Assembly (NCBI RefSeq): GCF_010093535.1
Contig: NW_022985213.1
Span: 243,082-307,081 of the forward strand
Direction: 5' to 3'
Source of the DNA: Lindgomyces ingoldianus
Lineage: Eukaryota; Ascomycota; Dothideomycetes; Pleosporales; Lindgomycetaceae
Length of the DNA: 64,000 nucleotides
The notes under the pieces are model-generated. The model had not been told where the DNA came from. It made no database searches and saw only the letters and a program-made list of their open reading frames with translations. Positions 32,542-44,500 of the stretch are shown one piece after another. The position numbers were made by a program, and so were the translations under genes. Position 1 is the first letter of the stretch. Each line of letters starts with the position of its first letter.

Positions 32542-34408
32542 TAACGTACCTAACAGGTTGGCTAGCCACACAGGTTAGCCAGCTACTTTTGCTAAGCCCC
32601 TACTAAAACCACCCTATTCTAGCGCAAAACAGCCTACTTTAGCTCTATATAAAGCAATACAACATAAGATATTATTTAAAGTCTACTTCTACTACTTTTT
32701 TATATATATATAAGTTATGCCTAGTCTAATTGCACTACTTATATTACTTTTAACTTAGCTTACTTTTTTTAGCGCGCACTTATGTCTTTAGCTTCTTCTT
32801 ATTACTACACACTTTAAACTCCTTTAAAGCAGTTAGACAAGCCTTATTCTTAACTATTAAAGTTCTTTCTACGTAAATCTACTTTCTTTTATATAATTTA
32901 TGTTATGTAGCAGCCTTATTTACTACTTAAAGCTTTATAATCTTTTTTTATACTAACACTAGCTTATATGTAATAATTACTACCCCCTTTAAAACTTTCT
33001 TAAAGGCCTTTACTATAGATGTTAGTAAGCTATTTATATGCCTTTAAATTTTTACCTTTATAAGCATTAATTATAACTTAAATTTAAGAGTATTACTTAA
33101 AGTTTATAACTGCTAAGGCTTATTCTTAATAAGTAGTAGTAGTAATAAAGTACATAACTAGATATTAAAAGCTATTTTAACTTATTTTAGGTTAAATAAG
33201 ACTAAACTAGCGCTTTAAAACCCTTTTTAGATATTACTAAAAGTAATTACTATATTATAAGCATGTATAAAGCATAGTAGAAACTTAAGTTTTATAATAT
33301 AAGTAATCTAGTTACACATAAGATCTTTAGCTTAGCGCTTATATACCTCTTTTAAAAAGGTAAAATAACCTACATTATAAGGCTATAAAAGGTGTAATAA
33401 GTGTAAAAGCATATAAATAGTAATAATCTTATTCTTTTTATAGTACTACTAAAAATTAAGTAAGTTATAGCTTTTATAGCTGTTAATAATAAAAAGCTAA
33501 TAAGCGCTTATAACTTTTTTTTTATATGCTTAGTAAAGTGCTTTAACTACTATAGCCTAAGCTTATTTATTATCTAGCTGTTTTTAGAGACTATAATAAC
33601 CTAGTTTTAAGGCAAAATTTTCTTTTTATACTAAGTAAAGAGGTAATAGCAGCTTTTAAAGATAATAAAAAGTAAAATAGCTTACTTTATTATATTAATG
33701 CTTTAAATAACTATTATCTACTCTTTATTACTTTACTATATTACGTTTAGCTGTCTTTATCTTTTTAAAGTTATAATAACTACTCTAGTTAATATCTAGC
33801 CTATTATAAAGCCTAACTTATTAAAGTTATATGTGTCTTTATTCTAGATACTATACTTAGCTTTTATGTTAGCTACTAGGTAAAACTAGCTTTAAATAAC
33901 CTCTATATTTTTATAAAGCGCTTTTTTATAATTATACTTATAATTAAACTTTATTATAAACTTAGAGTAGTGCTTAACCTACATACTAGGCTAGTTTAAG
34001 CTAACCTAGCCTAGATTACACTCTACGCGCAAGGAATTAGCTATATTGGCTATAGCTGTAAGCCTAAAAAGAAATCTATGTGTAATAAGCTTAAGTATAT
34101 ACTTAATAACTACTTTTTTTTAAGCTTAGTTAAATTCCTTAATTTAGGCTAGTATTCTACTTATAAAGGCTGTCTAGTGTGTTAATTACTTAGTGTTGTG
34201 TAAAAGACATTATAGATAGCTATAGCATGTTATAAGAAAAGTTTTAAGTCTTATTTAAAAGCCTAAAAAGCAAGCTATATTTAACATTCTTTAGAAAATT
34301 TAATCTAGTGTTATTGTTAAGGCATTATGTAGATAGGTAGAGTGTAGTAGGGGCTTAGCAAAAGTAGCTGGCTAACCTGTGTAGCTAGCCAACCTGTTAG
34401 GTACGTTA
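32542..34408 (-). mobile_element. PogoB-2, pogo/Fot1-like transposon (1867 bp)
   Basis: The ends are taacgtacctaacaggttgg and its inverse, with TA target. Both TIRs contain the 17-base module that PogoB-1 has at one end only. The internal sequence is the reverse of PogoB-1. The minus-strand transposase is RIPed: the C-terminal knuckle region lies near 32,720 and the first catalytic block near 33,830. It inserted in the interior of L2-b. No open frame survives. Confidence 0.92.
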
Positions 34409-34516
34409 TATATAAACTTAAAAAAGTAGGGCCTTTTTAAGTCATTATATATAAATTAGTAATTATGTAAATTATATATAATTAAATTTACAGGCTTACT
34501 AAAGCTTCTAATATGT

Positions 34517-36357
34517 TAACGTAAGCCACTACTCACCTGGCCACACCACTCATCCGGCAGCCCCACTAAAATCAACGCGACTCTCTTAACTAAAATGCCT
34601 CTACTACCACAGCAACAGCTCTAATCAGCGCAAAAAGAAGGTAGATTACTTCTAGCTGTCTCTGTTCTTTAACGCCACCTAGATCTATCTATTAATCGCG
34701 TTGCAGCTCTATATAACACGCCTTAATTGTCGCTCTAAACGCGTCTTGCAGGCGCCTAACTAAAGGCTGTTGCTAACGCAAAGAAATAAAAGCTATCACC
34801 TGTTAAAGAGCAGTCTCTTGTTAGCTAGATCCTAGACCTTAATTAGCGAGGATTTCCGCCCTATATTATTAACGTGCGCTGAATGGCAGACGTTCTGCTC
34901 TAAGCTCGCAGCCAGGATTCTCCTCCTCCTCTAATTAGCAAGAACTAGGTATCACGCTTTGTTAACACCTAGGCAGAGCTCTAGATTAAGTGGGACAGGA
35001 AGCTGCACTCCTAGCGCGCTCTCTATTAAGATCTAGTTAAGTTTAACGCCTAGTTTAAGCTAGTAGAGAACACGCGCCGCGTGTACAGGATACTAGACAA
35101 TAATATCTATAATTTTAATAAGACAGGATTTATAATGGGGGTTGCTAGTTATATATTAAAGGTTGTTACTAGCTCTAATTAAGTTAGACAAGCAGCTGCT
35201 ATCTAACCTAGCAATTGCAAGTAGGTTACAATAATTAAATGCGTTAACACGTCTAGGTGGTTAATCCCACCACTTATTATCCTTAGTGCTAAGCGCCATT
35301 AAGCTAGCTAGTATTGCAATATCCCTAGCAACTAGACAATCGCAGTAAGCAACAACAGCTAGACAACTAATCAGCTAGGCCTGTCCTAGCTAGAGCACTT
35401 CAACAATCACACCAGATCGCGTATAGTTAGAGTCTATTAACTGCTTATACTTAACAGCCACAGTAGTCATGCAACGCTAGAGTTTAATCTATACTGCGCA
35501 GAGAACAAGATTATTAGTCTCTATATGCCAGCTTATAGCAGCCATCTTCTACAGCCTCTAGATGTTAGCTGCTTCGCGCCACTTAAGCAAGCGTACAGAC
35601 AGCAGGTGTTAGAGCTCGCGCGCAATTACATCTTCTATGTTAACAAGCAAGACTTTCTTGCTATCTACAAGCGTATTAGGCCTACTCTATTCTCTGAGCA
35701 GAGCATTAAAAGCAGGTTTTAGGCAACAGGTCTAGTCCCCTACTGTCCTGATCACGTCCTGCAATCGCTTCCTCTAGTCAGAACGCTGTCTCCGCCGCCA
35801 CAAGAAGCTAACAGAGAGAGACCTCTAGCTGCAGATACGCCGCGTACAGTTATCTAGCTTTAGCAGCAGGCCTAAATAATTTGTAACCGCCTTAGGCGTT
35901 AATTACAGAGCCCTACTAGCCTTGCAATTGCTTAAGTTGTTAAATTATGTAAAATTACAATGCAGAAAACTGCTATCCTTACAGAGGAAGTTACTAAGCT
36001 GTGTTAAGCTAATTAGCGCTAAGAGCAGAAGAGGCAACAGCGACAGCAGTATATTGCTACAGGAGGGACGCTCACAGGCCAGGAAGGTCAGAGGCTGGCT
36101 GCAGAGGCAGATAGGGCAGTCGAGGTGCATGCGCAGGCTCAGGCATCGCAGGTCTATCAGCGAGCACCACCAACCTGCTCGAAGTGCCACGTGCAAGGCC
36201 ATAACAGGACTCAATGTAGAAGTAATTAGGAATTTTTTATATATATATTTATATAGGTTTGATTCAGTCGTTGTTCAGCTATCTGTCAAAGAGTCGCTTT
36301 GACTTTGGTGGGGCTGCCGGATGAGTGGTGTGGCCAGGTGAGTAGTGGCTTACGTTA
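34517..36357 (+). mobile_element. Fot1-like pogo transposon (1841 bp) with long near-perfect TIRs
   Basis: The left end taacgtaagccactactcac and its inverse at the right are TIRs of about 66 bases with few mismatches, with TA target. The uninterrupted target is visible in L2-a (about 15,880, aaaattaatat). This is the only copy of its family in the window and is far less mutated than its surroundings, especially in the last 400 bases. Confidence 0.95.
34595..36229 (+). pseudogene. Fot1-like DDE transposase, inactivated by RIP-type changes
   Basis: About 544 codons, the usual Fot1 length (about 540). The first catalytic block is YNFNKTGFIMG (about 35,108) with Asn in place of Asp; the second is LLILNSHSSH (about 35,445) again with Asn; then comes a long open part MPAYSSHLLQPLDVSCFAPL (35,525-35,719) and a C-terminal zinc-knuckle CSKCHVQGHNRTQC near 36,180. 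Stops are TAG/TAA at Gln or Trp positions, thinning out towards the 3' end. The start ATG at 34595 lies just inside the TIR. Inactive as it stands. Confidence 0.88.
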
Positions 36358-36968
36358 ATTTTATTATTCTAGTACTTTAGGCTAGTCTTATTTTATAGTG
36401 TTGCCTTTAATATTTCTATGTCTTTTATAAGTTATTTATATAATAAAAAATATTTCTTATTTTTTTAATTATTATATAGAGTTATTATTTACTAGAAAGA
36501 TTTTATTATTATAGTATAATTAATTACTTTTTTAGTAGATTATATAAGTACTAACTGTTATTATCTAGCTGCTAGTTTATGCAGCTTTATTATTTATCTT
36601 AGTATGCGTTTTATATTTTCTTCTTTTTACTTTATACAGTAGCAGAGCTTGCTGTATAATGTAAAGAATTAATCTACTATCTCTAAAAATAAGTAACAAA
36701 ATAAAGTACTTTATAAAGTATAAGTACTTTATTATTACTTTTACTAATTTATAGTTAATTAAATTAACTACTAATTAGTGTTAAATAGGCTCTTTTAGCT
36801 AGCTACTTATAGTATAAGCACTTAAGTAGCAAGAGTAAGAGTAGTGTACAGTGTGCACAGCGTACAAAGTAGGTAGAGTAGGGGCAACATGTTTCTAGTT
36901 CTATTGCTCTGTCTTTCCTCTGTACAGAGAGAAAGAGAAATATCTAGATGTTCGCGCACAGAGGTTCG

Positions 36969-39080
36969 TGTAACGGCGCAGGCAAGACAATGGGTCCGAA
37001 TGCGGTGGGAATCCACTCAGAGGCATATGGGAGTGCGTGGGGACTCTAAACCTGGGAATGCCATTAACACCTATAGGCCTTATACAAAAGGATATTAGAA
37101 AACTACTAAGCTAGCTACAGGGGCGAGGTGCAACTAAATACATAAGGGAATAGGGGTACAGCAAGGGGCAGGGCAGAGTTAGGGCTAATATAGGGTCTCT
37201 TTAGATAGGTTCTAGGCAACCTAAGATAGATATAATTTATAAAAATTAAATTAAGGTTAGAGCTAATACAGGGGCCTTTTAGGCTATCTAAGATAGAATA
37301 ATTTATAAGGATTATTACACTACCCCCCCCTCTGTAGACTAATAGTCCCTATTAGTAGTTATAGTTTAAAGTATTGCTGTTATATCCTCTGCATCCTTAA
37401 ACTAAAACTAGTCTAATTTAGCTAGATGTTCTTACTAAGTATTTCTTTACACTGCTAGCAGTGTTTTATAAACTAAACGCCACACATGCAGTTATTAATT
37501 ATTAGGTTAGTAAGTATAGTTTGTTAATTAAAGCTAATTTAAATAAGATACTAACGTCTTTTCTATAGGTTCTTCTTTCTAGATTATACGCTGTAAAGTA
37601 GGCTACTATAGCTTTAAAAAAGTTTACCTAGGTATGTTTAAAACTATAATTTAGTACTTACAGGCTAAAAGAAAGCTTCTTTTATAAGTAGAAAAACTAA
37701 GCTAACTAGAATACTCTTTTTTTAATAGCTGCACTAATAAAGCGCGCTTTAAATGTAGGAAAAGCCTTCTTTTTATCTATCCTAAAAGTCTAGAACGCTT
37801 ACTGTGCCTTAGTCTTCTTTTAACTAGTAATAAAATAAGCTTGTAAGAGCTTTATTATATTCTTTACACTTTTAAACTAAAACTAGTCTAATTTAGCTAG
37901 GTATCCTAGCTTTAGATAATCCTTCGCAATACTAGCTGTGTGTCTCTATATTAATGCTATGTGTGCACACTTACTTTAATAGTAATCTAAATTAATATTA
38001 AGTCTATCTATAATAAAGGCTTACTATTATTTAAATGTAGGTTCTTTGCTGTCTATAAGAATTCTAATCTTAGGCGTACATTTAGTAAGGTAGATTTACT
38101 AGGTCTAAGAGGTGCCTAAAAGGTCTCTTGCACTTAAAGTAGTAAGAGTAGTATAAAGTGTTATTAAAAGTAATTTAGTAGTTAGTAAAAGTTAACTAGT
38201 AGTTTTTAGCTAAATTAGCTGCTTAAGCTATGCTTATAATTAAGTAATCTAATTATTAATAAATATACTGCTAAAGGTTAACTTTAAATTAGGTAGAAGT
38301 ATAGCTTTAGGTGCTGTAAGAGCAGGTTTAGCTATTAACATAAATTATTAATTAACTCTAGGGGGCTTGCTTTAGCTAGAGTGTATGTTAATTCTAGAAT
38401 TAAAAGGTAGTAGTTAGTTAAACATTAGCAGTTATCTCTAATTCTAATAAGTTATTAGTAGTCTTTAAGTTTCTACCTTAACACTTTTTTATAACTTTTC
38501 TAAAGGTAATTCTAATTATAGAGGATAGGAAGTTCTAAACCTAAAGGCTTTAGTTAGCTAGAGGTTAATAGAATCTAGTCTATAGACTAAATAGTTTAAT
38601 ATAACAGTGTGTAAGTATTATAACCTAAACTAAATTAGACATGTCTTAGAGCTTAAACATAGTTAAATAAATAATTAGTGCAATATTATATAAAGCTGTT
38701 ACTAGCAAAAGTAAGTTTTTTTAATATAATGTAACAGCGCAGGCAAGACAATAGGTCTAAATGCAGTAGGAATCCACTTAGAGGCATATAGAAGTGCGTG
38801 GGGACTCTAACCCTAGGAATGCTATTAACACCTATAGGCCTTGTATAAAAGGATATTAGAAAACTACTAAGCTAGCTACAAAGGCAAGGTGCAACTAAAT
38901 ACATAAGGGAATAGAGGTACAGCAAGAGGCAGGGCACAGTTAGGGCTAATACAGGGTCCCTTTGGATAGGTTCTGGGCGACCTGAGATGGATACGATTCA
39001 TGAGAATTGAATTAGGGTCAGAGCCAATACAGGGGCCTTCCGGGCCATCCGAGATGGAACGATTCATGAGGATCGTTACA
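36969..39080 (-). mobile_element. Lg-2: second gag-only LTR element (2.11 kb)
   Basis: The duplication gttcg flanks it (36964-36968, 39081-39085). The LTRs are 351 bases each (36969-37319, 38730-39080), 71 longer than Lg-1 because both carry an extra block near the inner part that repeats the end of the LTR (around 37,200-37,260 and 38,950-39,010). The polypurine tract is at 37,320-37,332 (minus strand). The interior is collinear with Lg-1 but much more RIPed, so its gag is beyond reading. It sits inside the 5' LTR of L2-b. Confidence 0.93.
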
Positions 39081-39176
39081 GTTCGCGCACAAGCATCATG
39101 TGACATAGCTACATAATCCTTCTCTTGCGCGATAACTATCTAGACTGTAACGCTGTTGCTACGTACAGACAAGTGT

Positions 39177-39681
39177 TATATATATACCTCTGCTTTCTAC
39201 ACTTCTAGGCTTACCTAGGTTATTAAGATCTTACCTCTGTATTTTTTAGCTTATATGTGTTACTAGTCCCTAGCTCTTTTTATTATACACACACTTAAAA
39301 AGTGCCTTACTTACTTTAACTAAGGCTATAACAGATAATGTTTTAGTATAAAAAGTAAAAGTTAATTTTTTTAACTAGTAAGTTAGCTATTTAACTTAAT
39401 AAGCTTAGTATATCTACTTCTCTAGTTAAGTGCACTTCTTAGAAATTATTAGTATGCTTATGCCTACCTTATATAAAGCGTGTTATAGAGCTATCTATAA
39501 GCTCTAGCTTAGAAGTTAGCTCTAGGGTAATAAGTGCTATACATTTATTAAAAACTGTGTAAATCTTTAGTAACTTACTTATTATGCTTGTTACTTACGT
39601 AGTTACTTCTACTTTTAAGTGCTAATTCTTTAGCTAGCTAACCTAAGTTTTAATAAGCTTTTTAGTTTTTATACTTTTAAG
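39177..39681 (-). pseudogene. Copia H fragment between L2-b and copia Q
   Basis: By position it should fall between the protease/pre-integrase part (50,867-53,716) and the reverse transcriptase part, hence integrase. Translation gives stretches such as CIALITLELTSKLEL but no diagnostic integrase motif. It is assigned by contiguity: the flanking insertions have clean duplications. Confidence 0.5.
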
Positions 39682-39874
39682 CTTACTGTCAGATTAAAGC
39701 ACTGTTTCTAGGCTTCCTGAGATGAATGATGGGTTTAGATATGATGTATGGGATGATTGATTAATTGTATTGATCGTGTTAATTTATCAATCAATTTTCT
39801 GCTCTACTTGTGTTGCTCGGCTTTTGTTTTTCCAATCCAAGTCCCTCGCGCACTAGCCCTATGCGCGACCAGCT

Positions 39875-39914
39875 TGCAACATGCTGCAAAATGCTGCAAA
39901 ATGCTGCAATTTGC
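39875..39914 (+). repeat. Decamer array in the 3' LTR of copia Q, 4 units
   Basis: Units are catgctgcaa, aatgctgcaa, aatgctgcaa and tttgcagcaa. It is at the same position as the arrays at 9361 and 50655. Confidence 0.95.
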
Positions 39915-40018
39915 AGCAACATACTGTTCAAGCTTATTGCTCGTACTATGTAGCAGCTTTCGTCAAACGTTCCTCCTGTCTTGACAGTAGGTGCGCATAT
40001 CTGACACACCCCCTCAGC

Positions 40019-41580
40019 TTGGACATGCTTCAAGCTGGTTCCCAATTGCGCATCCTTAGTATGCTTCCAGGGCTTCCATTCTTGCTTCAATCTCTTCCAT
40101 ATCCGCTTCCTAACTAACTATCCTCTCCCTAACGTCAACTAGCTGAATTTGCTAAAGAAAGCTTAGCTATTTGCTAGCTAGAAGCGCTTTAGTAAGTCTG
40201 TCTATAAGCATCTTACTAGAGGGGACATAGACAACCTTAATTGTTTGTTAAGAGACTTCCTGTTAGAGCTAGTAGTTATAGATGTTAACATGTTAGAGCT
40301 TAGTTTAAAGTTAAGATATCTCTTTATTTACTAGTTAAATTGTCTGCTTGTTAGTGCACTAGATTATAATAGTTAAATTAAGCATCTTAACCTATAGTTT
40401 ATTAAAGAGCATTCTTATAAACATAGCTTCCTTAGCAACTTAGAACTGTGCAAGTAATTCTGCTTTTGTTGTTAATGTTATAACTATATCTTATTTATTT
40501 ACTTGCTATGCAATCTATCTGCTAAATAGTTAAATAATATAGCCCTAAAAGCTCTTTTTATTTAGTGTATTATTTATAAATAACGCATTACTTGCTACTA
40601 TAAGGTAGTCTTCTCCTCCTAATTATAGTGCGTACGTCTGTGTCGCATGTAGGTACAGAATAACTTAATTAGCTGCATCCTAATAGTTAGATGCAGGATT
40701 TGTGAGAAACTGTGCAAGGCGTAATGTAGTAAAGGCAATGTCTAGTCTTATAGTAACTACTATAAAAAGCAGAGATCTAATCTTCTACTAATATTAATTT
40801 ACTTCTAATAAGGTTGTAAAACTAAATTGCAGCATAAGTTTAATCCTACTTATAGGTGTAGCGTGCTGCAGGTCCTTTCTGTTAGCTAGCCTAGCTATTT
40901 TATTAATATATAATGCCTATAACAGCTAAATTATTTGTTACTGTTAATCTTTAATAATCTTAACTCTTAGAAACTATTATAGGTCCTTGCCTTTTGTTAG
41001 AGTATACTTCTCTTGTAACTAGTCTACTACACGCTGTGCATCTGCTTTAGAGCCTTTCTTATATATAATAATAAAGTTGTTTACATAGAAAAAGATAAAT
41101 ATTCTAGCTTTAGTTATGTAGTAGAGTTTATGTAAGACAGCTAAAAACTTAAGGCCTTTAAGAGTTATTATAAAATAGTGTTGCTAAAGTAGAAAAGAAA
41201 TTTACAGGCTATATAGTGCTTTTTAAAGCTTTAGTATTATACCTAGTTTCTAATAGCTTCTTAGCATCTGCATGTAGATATTGCAGTTAATTGCTACATG
41301 TATAAACGCGTTAGTTACATTATATTATTTAAGCTCTAAGTTAAAGTGTGCAGATATTACTATTAGCATTTAAAATAAGCGTCCTGCTAGGGTAGCAGTG
41401 TAGGTATCTTATGTAGTAATGTTTCTCTGTTAATTACTATAAACTACTAGTTACACCTTACATCTTTATAATCTGTAGTGCTTATTAAGCTTATAGGTGT
41501 ACACCTACATATAATCTAAGATCTGCTGTCTAGCTGCCTTAATTAGCTTTATTTAGACCTCTGTCTAGAATTTTATTGTC
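40019..41580 (-). pseudogene. Reverse transcriptase and RNase H end of copia Q
   Basis: The minus strand shows FYVNNFIIIYKKGSKADAQRV (about 41,035-41,097), the YVDD box with both Asp as Asn, followed by YTLTKGKDL, LYINKIARLAN and the RNase H-side block around LAQFLTNP-like remains (about 40,690). Stops are frequent. Gypsy R1 inserted upstream at 41,581 separates it from gag and integrase. Confidence 0.8.
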
Positions 41581-44500
41581 TGTCACGGTATCCTCCCCAG
41601 ATTCCAGACATAACTGTATTAGACGCGTACTAGAGTATTATTAGTGCACGTCTGACATAAACACAACACAACACAGACATAAACTTAAGCATAAACTGCC
41701 TTAACACTAACTAAACCTAAAACAGGCTTAATTTATACCTAAAGCGCTTAGACTTTTAAGCTAAGTATTTAATTACTAATTTCCTTTTAAACCTTCTTAT
41801 TTCTTACATAACGTCTTATACCTACTATAATACCTTACATAGTAATTAAACTAGACCTCTGTAAAGCTTTATAACTTTACTTATACATAATTATAACATT
41901 ACGTTGTGTTAAAACTTTAGCTAAGAATAGCCTTTAAATTTAATCTAATAAGCTTAGTACTTGCATAACTTTAAGCTATTAAAGTAAGCTAAAAAGCCTT
42001 CTAAGAAGCGCTTACTCTATAGAAAAGCTACTATGTTGTAAACTTAGAAGCTTTTTAAAAGGACTTTAAAGAACAGCTTTGTGTTGTTAAGCAGTCTATT
42101 TCTGCCTTAACTCTTATTATAGTAGTAAGAACTAAGAACTTACTAGCCTTAAAGCCTACCTAGAAGTCTAGAGATAGCTTAACTCTCTTTTATCTAACAC
42201 TGCCTATAACTTGTAACTTTTTTAACTTAGTAATAAAATCTAACTAACTCTCTAATCCCCTACTGTTTAATAAAAAATAGAAAGACTTACTTTCCTTCTT
42301 ATATAAGCTTTAATATAAACTTAAAGAAAACATAGACTAATTCCTCTTTAAACACTCCTAGTTACTATATACCTACTCTTAACTTAACTGCAATATAATA
42401 GCCTTAATTAACTTACTAATAAATAAAGATATTATTAACTTAGATTAATTTATAGTGTTTTTATAAGTAACTTATAGAAACTTAAATAAAAAGTTAACAG
42501 CCTTAAGTTACCTAAACACCTTATAATAAAAAAAGAAAAGCTTTACTTTACACTTTACTAAGTTCTACTAACTCGCATCTAATATAGGCCTAAATAAAAT
42601 AGGTCTAATTATAGCCCTATATAACTCCCTCTTAACTAAACTGCAACGCGCTATAGTAGGAGAACCCCTTCTAAATAACCTTAACGCGTATGTAAACCTA
42701 ATTACTACTTATAATAATAATATAAAGTTCCTCCTTATACAAGCTTTAATACGCCTCTAAACTAGCGCAGTTGCAAATAAGAACCCTAACATAATAAAAA
42801 TTAATTTAAATTATACTTTAGTTAGTTTTAAAAAGCGTAAAGATTATAAAAAAAAAAGTTAATGCTTTAAGTGTAGTAAGTATAGTTATATCTTTTAAAA
42901 CTGCTCTGTTCCCCTTTTTTAAGTCTGCGTAAGTAGTGCTGCTAGCACTTATTAAAGATCTTTACTATTTTAATCTTATTCTTATAAGGGCTTTAACTTG
43001 TCTTTAAGCTTTAATCTTTTTTACTACTCTTAACATAGCTGCAGCTATAGTAGTAGGAGCCTATAAAAAGGCTTGTCCTAGGGCTAAGTTGCCCCCTAGG
43101 ACTAATTTAACACTAGATCTTTACTAACTTATAGGCTAAGTCCTCTACTAATAACTAAAAGTACTAAGTTAATATTCTTATATGTTTATAATAAAAAACT
43201 ATATTAGCTTTAATATAGGCTTTTATTAACTTAAGAGTAAACAGCATAGGTTATATTAATAGAGAACTAGCATGTAAACTAAATCTTTAATTAACACTAC
43301 TTACTTAAATAATTTACCTAACTAGATTTAATAGAAAATAACTTAAAAAAAGTTTTATTTTTTGTACTATAACTATTATAATTACCTACTAACACTATAA
43401 GAAGTAGATTAAACTCTATGTAATAAACATAGGACATTATAACCTAATCTTAAGACAACTATAGCTGTATTAGCATAAGGTTGCCTTTAATTACTAAAAG
43501 TAAGTTCTAAACTTTAACTTTTTTTAATGCTAAGATGTATGCTTATGCTTACACCTAAACAATACTTAAATAGTACTTAATATAGAAGGTTTTTAGACTT
43601 ACTCTCTAATAACCTAGAAAAGAACTACTTAAGTAAGGCTAATAAGCTAGGCCTCTTACTAAGATAGGCTATATAAAATAATTTAACAACTACTTAAACC
43701 TAAAGAAAAGAAAGCCTTTAAGGAACCTCTACTTACTTAATTTAGACACAAACTAGAACTTAAACAGTAGATAGACATCTGCTACATAGGACCTGCCTTG
43801 TTTGTAACTCTAGCTTAATAACTAGATTATAAAATCTATGCAGTTATAATTTCTAATATAGACAAAGCTTTAGCTCCCTAAAAACGCACTAACTTAAGGA
43901 TAATAGTTTTTTAAGACTACTATAACTTGTTATATGTCTTCTTTTAAAATAAGTCTAATAAGCTTTTAATACAACATCTGTATAATTACTAGATAACTTT
44001 TAAGCCTAGTAAATAACCTAGTTATAGGCTACTATATAAGATGTTACTAAATAAATTAAAAGTGCTCTAAAAATACCTTAATAAGAACCTAAAAAAAAAG
44101 TTTATTTAAGCTAGCTTTTTACTAGTAGTGTTACCTATACTATTTATAAAGAAACCTAAAAGTAAGCTTTAATTTTATGTTAACTACTAAGGACTAAACA
44201 CTATTACTATTAAGAACTAATACTTAATTCTTCTTTTATAGAAAACCTTAAGCTAACTAAGCAAAGTAAAGTATTTTATAAAGTTAGATATTATTACTGC
44301 TTTTAATAAGCTAAGAATAGTAAAGGGTAATAAGTAGCTAACAGTGTTTTAGACCTAATACAGACTATTTAAGTACTTAGTAATGCCCTTTAGCTTAGCT
44401 AACACGCCTAGTACTTTTTAACATTTTATAAACAACTTGCTCTAACTCTACCTAGACATGTTCTATACTACGTATATTAATAATATTTTAATTTATAGTA

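Larger units (their letters stand above)
29507..39171 (-). mobile_element. Copia L2-b: internally deleted, inverted L2 element
   Basis: The duplication agtgt flanks it (29502-29506, 39172-39176). The 3' LTR is 29507-29782; the 5' LTR is 36779-39171 and is split by the gag-only element Lg-2, leaving 190 + 86 = 276 bases, equal to the 3' LTR. The first LTR bases read tatta instead of tgttg (RIP). Compared with L2-a it lacks about 5.3 kb: the junction near 30,600 joins the sequences matching about 20,285 and about 25,555 of L2-a, removing integrase, reverse transcriptase and RNase H. Nested inside are PogoB-2, the Fot1-like element and Lg-2. Confidence 0.92.

Noticed and set aside
35945..36214. 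Minus-strand open frame of 89 codons
   Set aside because: It is antisense to the C-terminus of the Fot1-like transposase, which has the recognisable zinc-knuckle.
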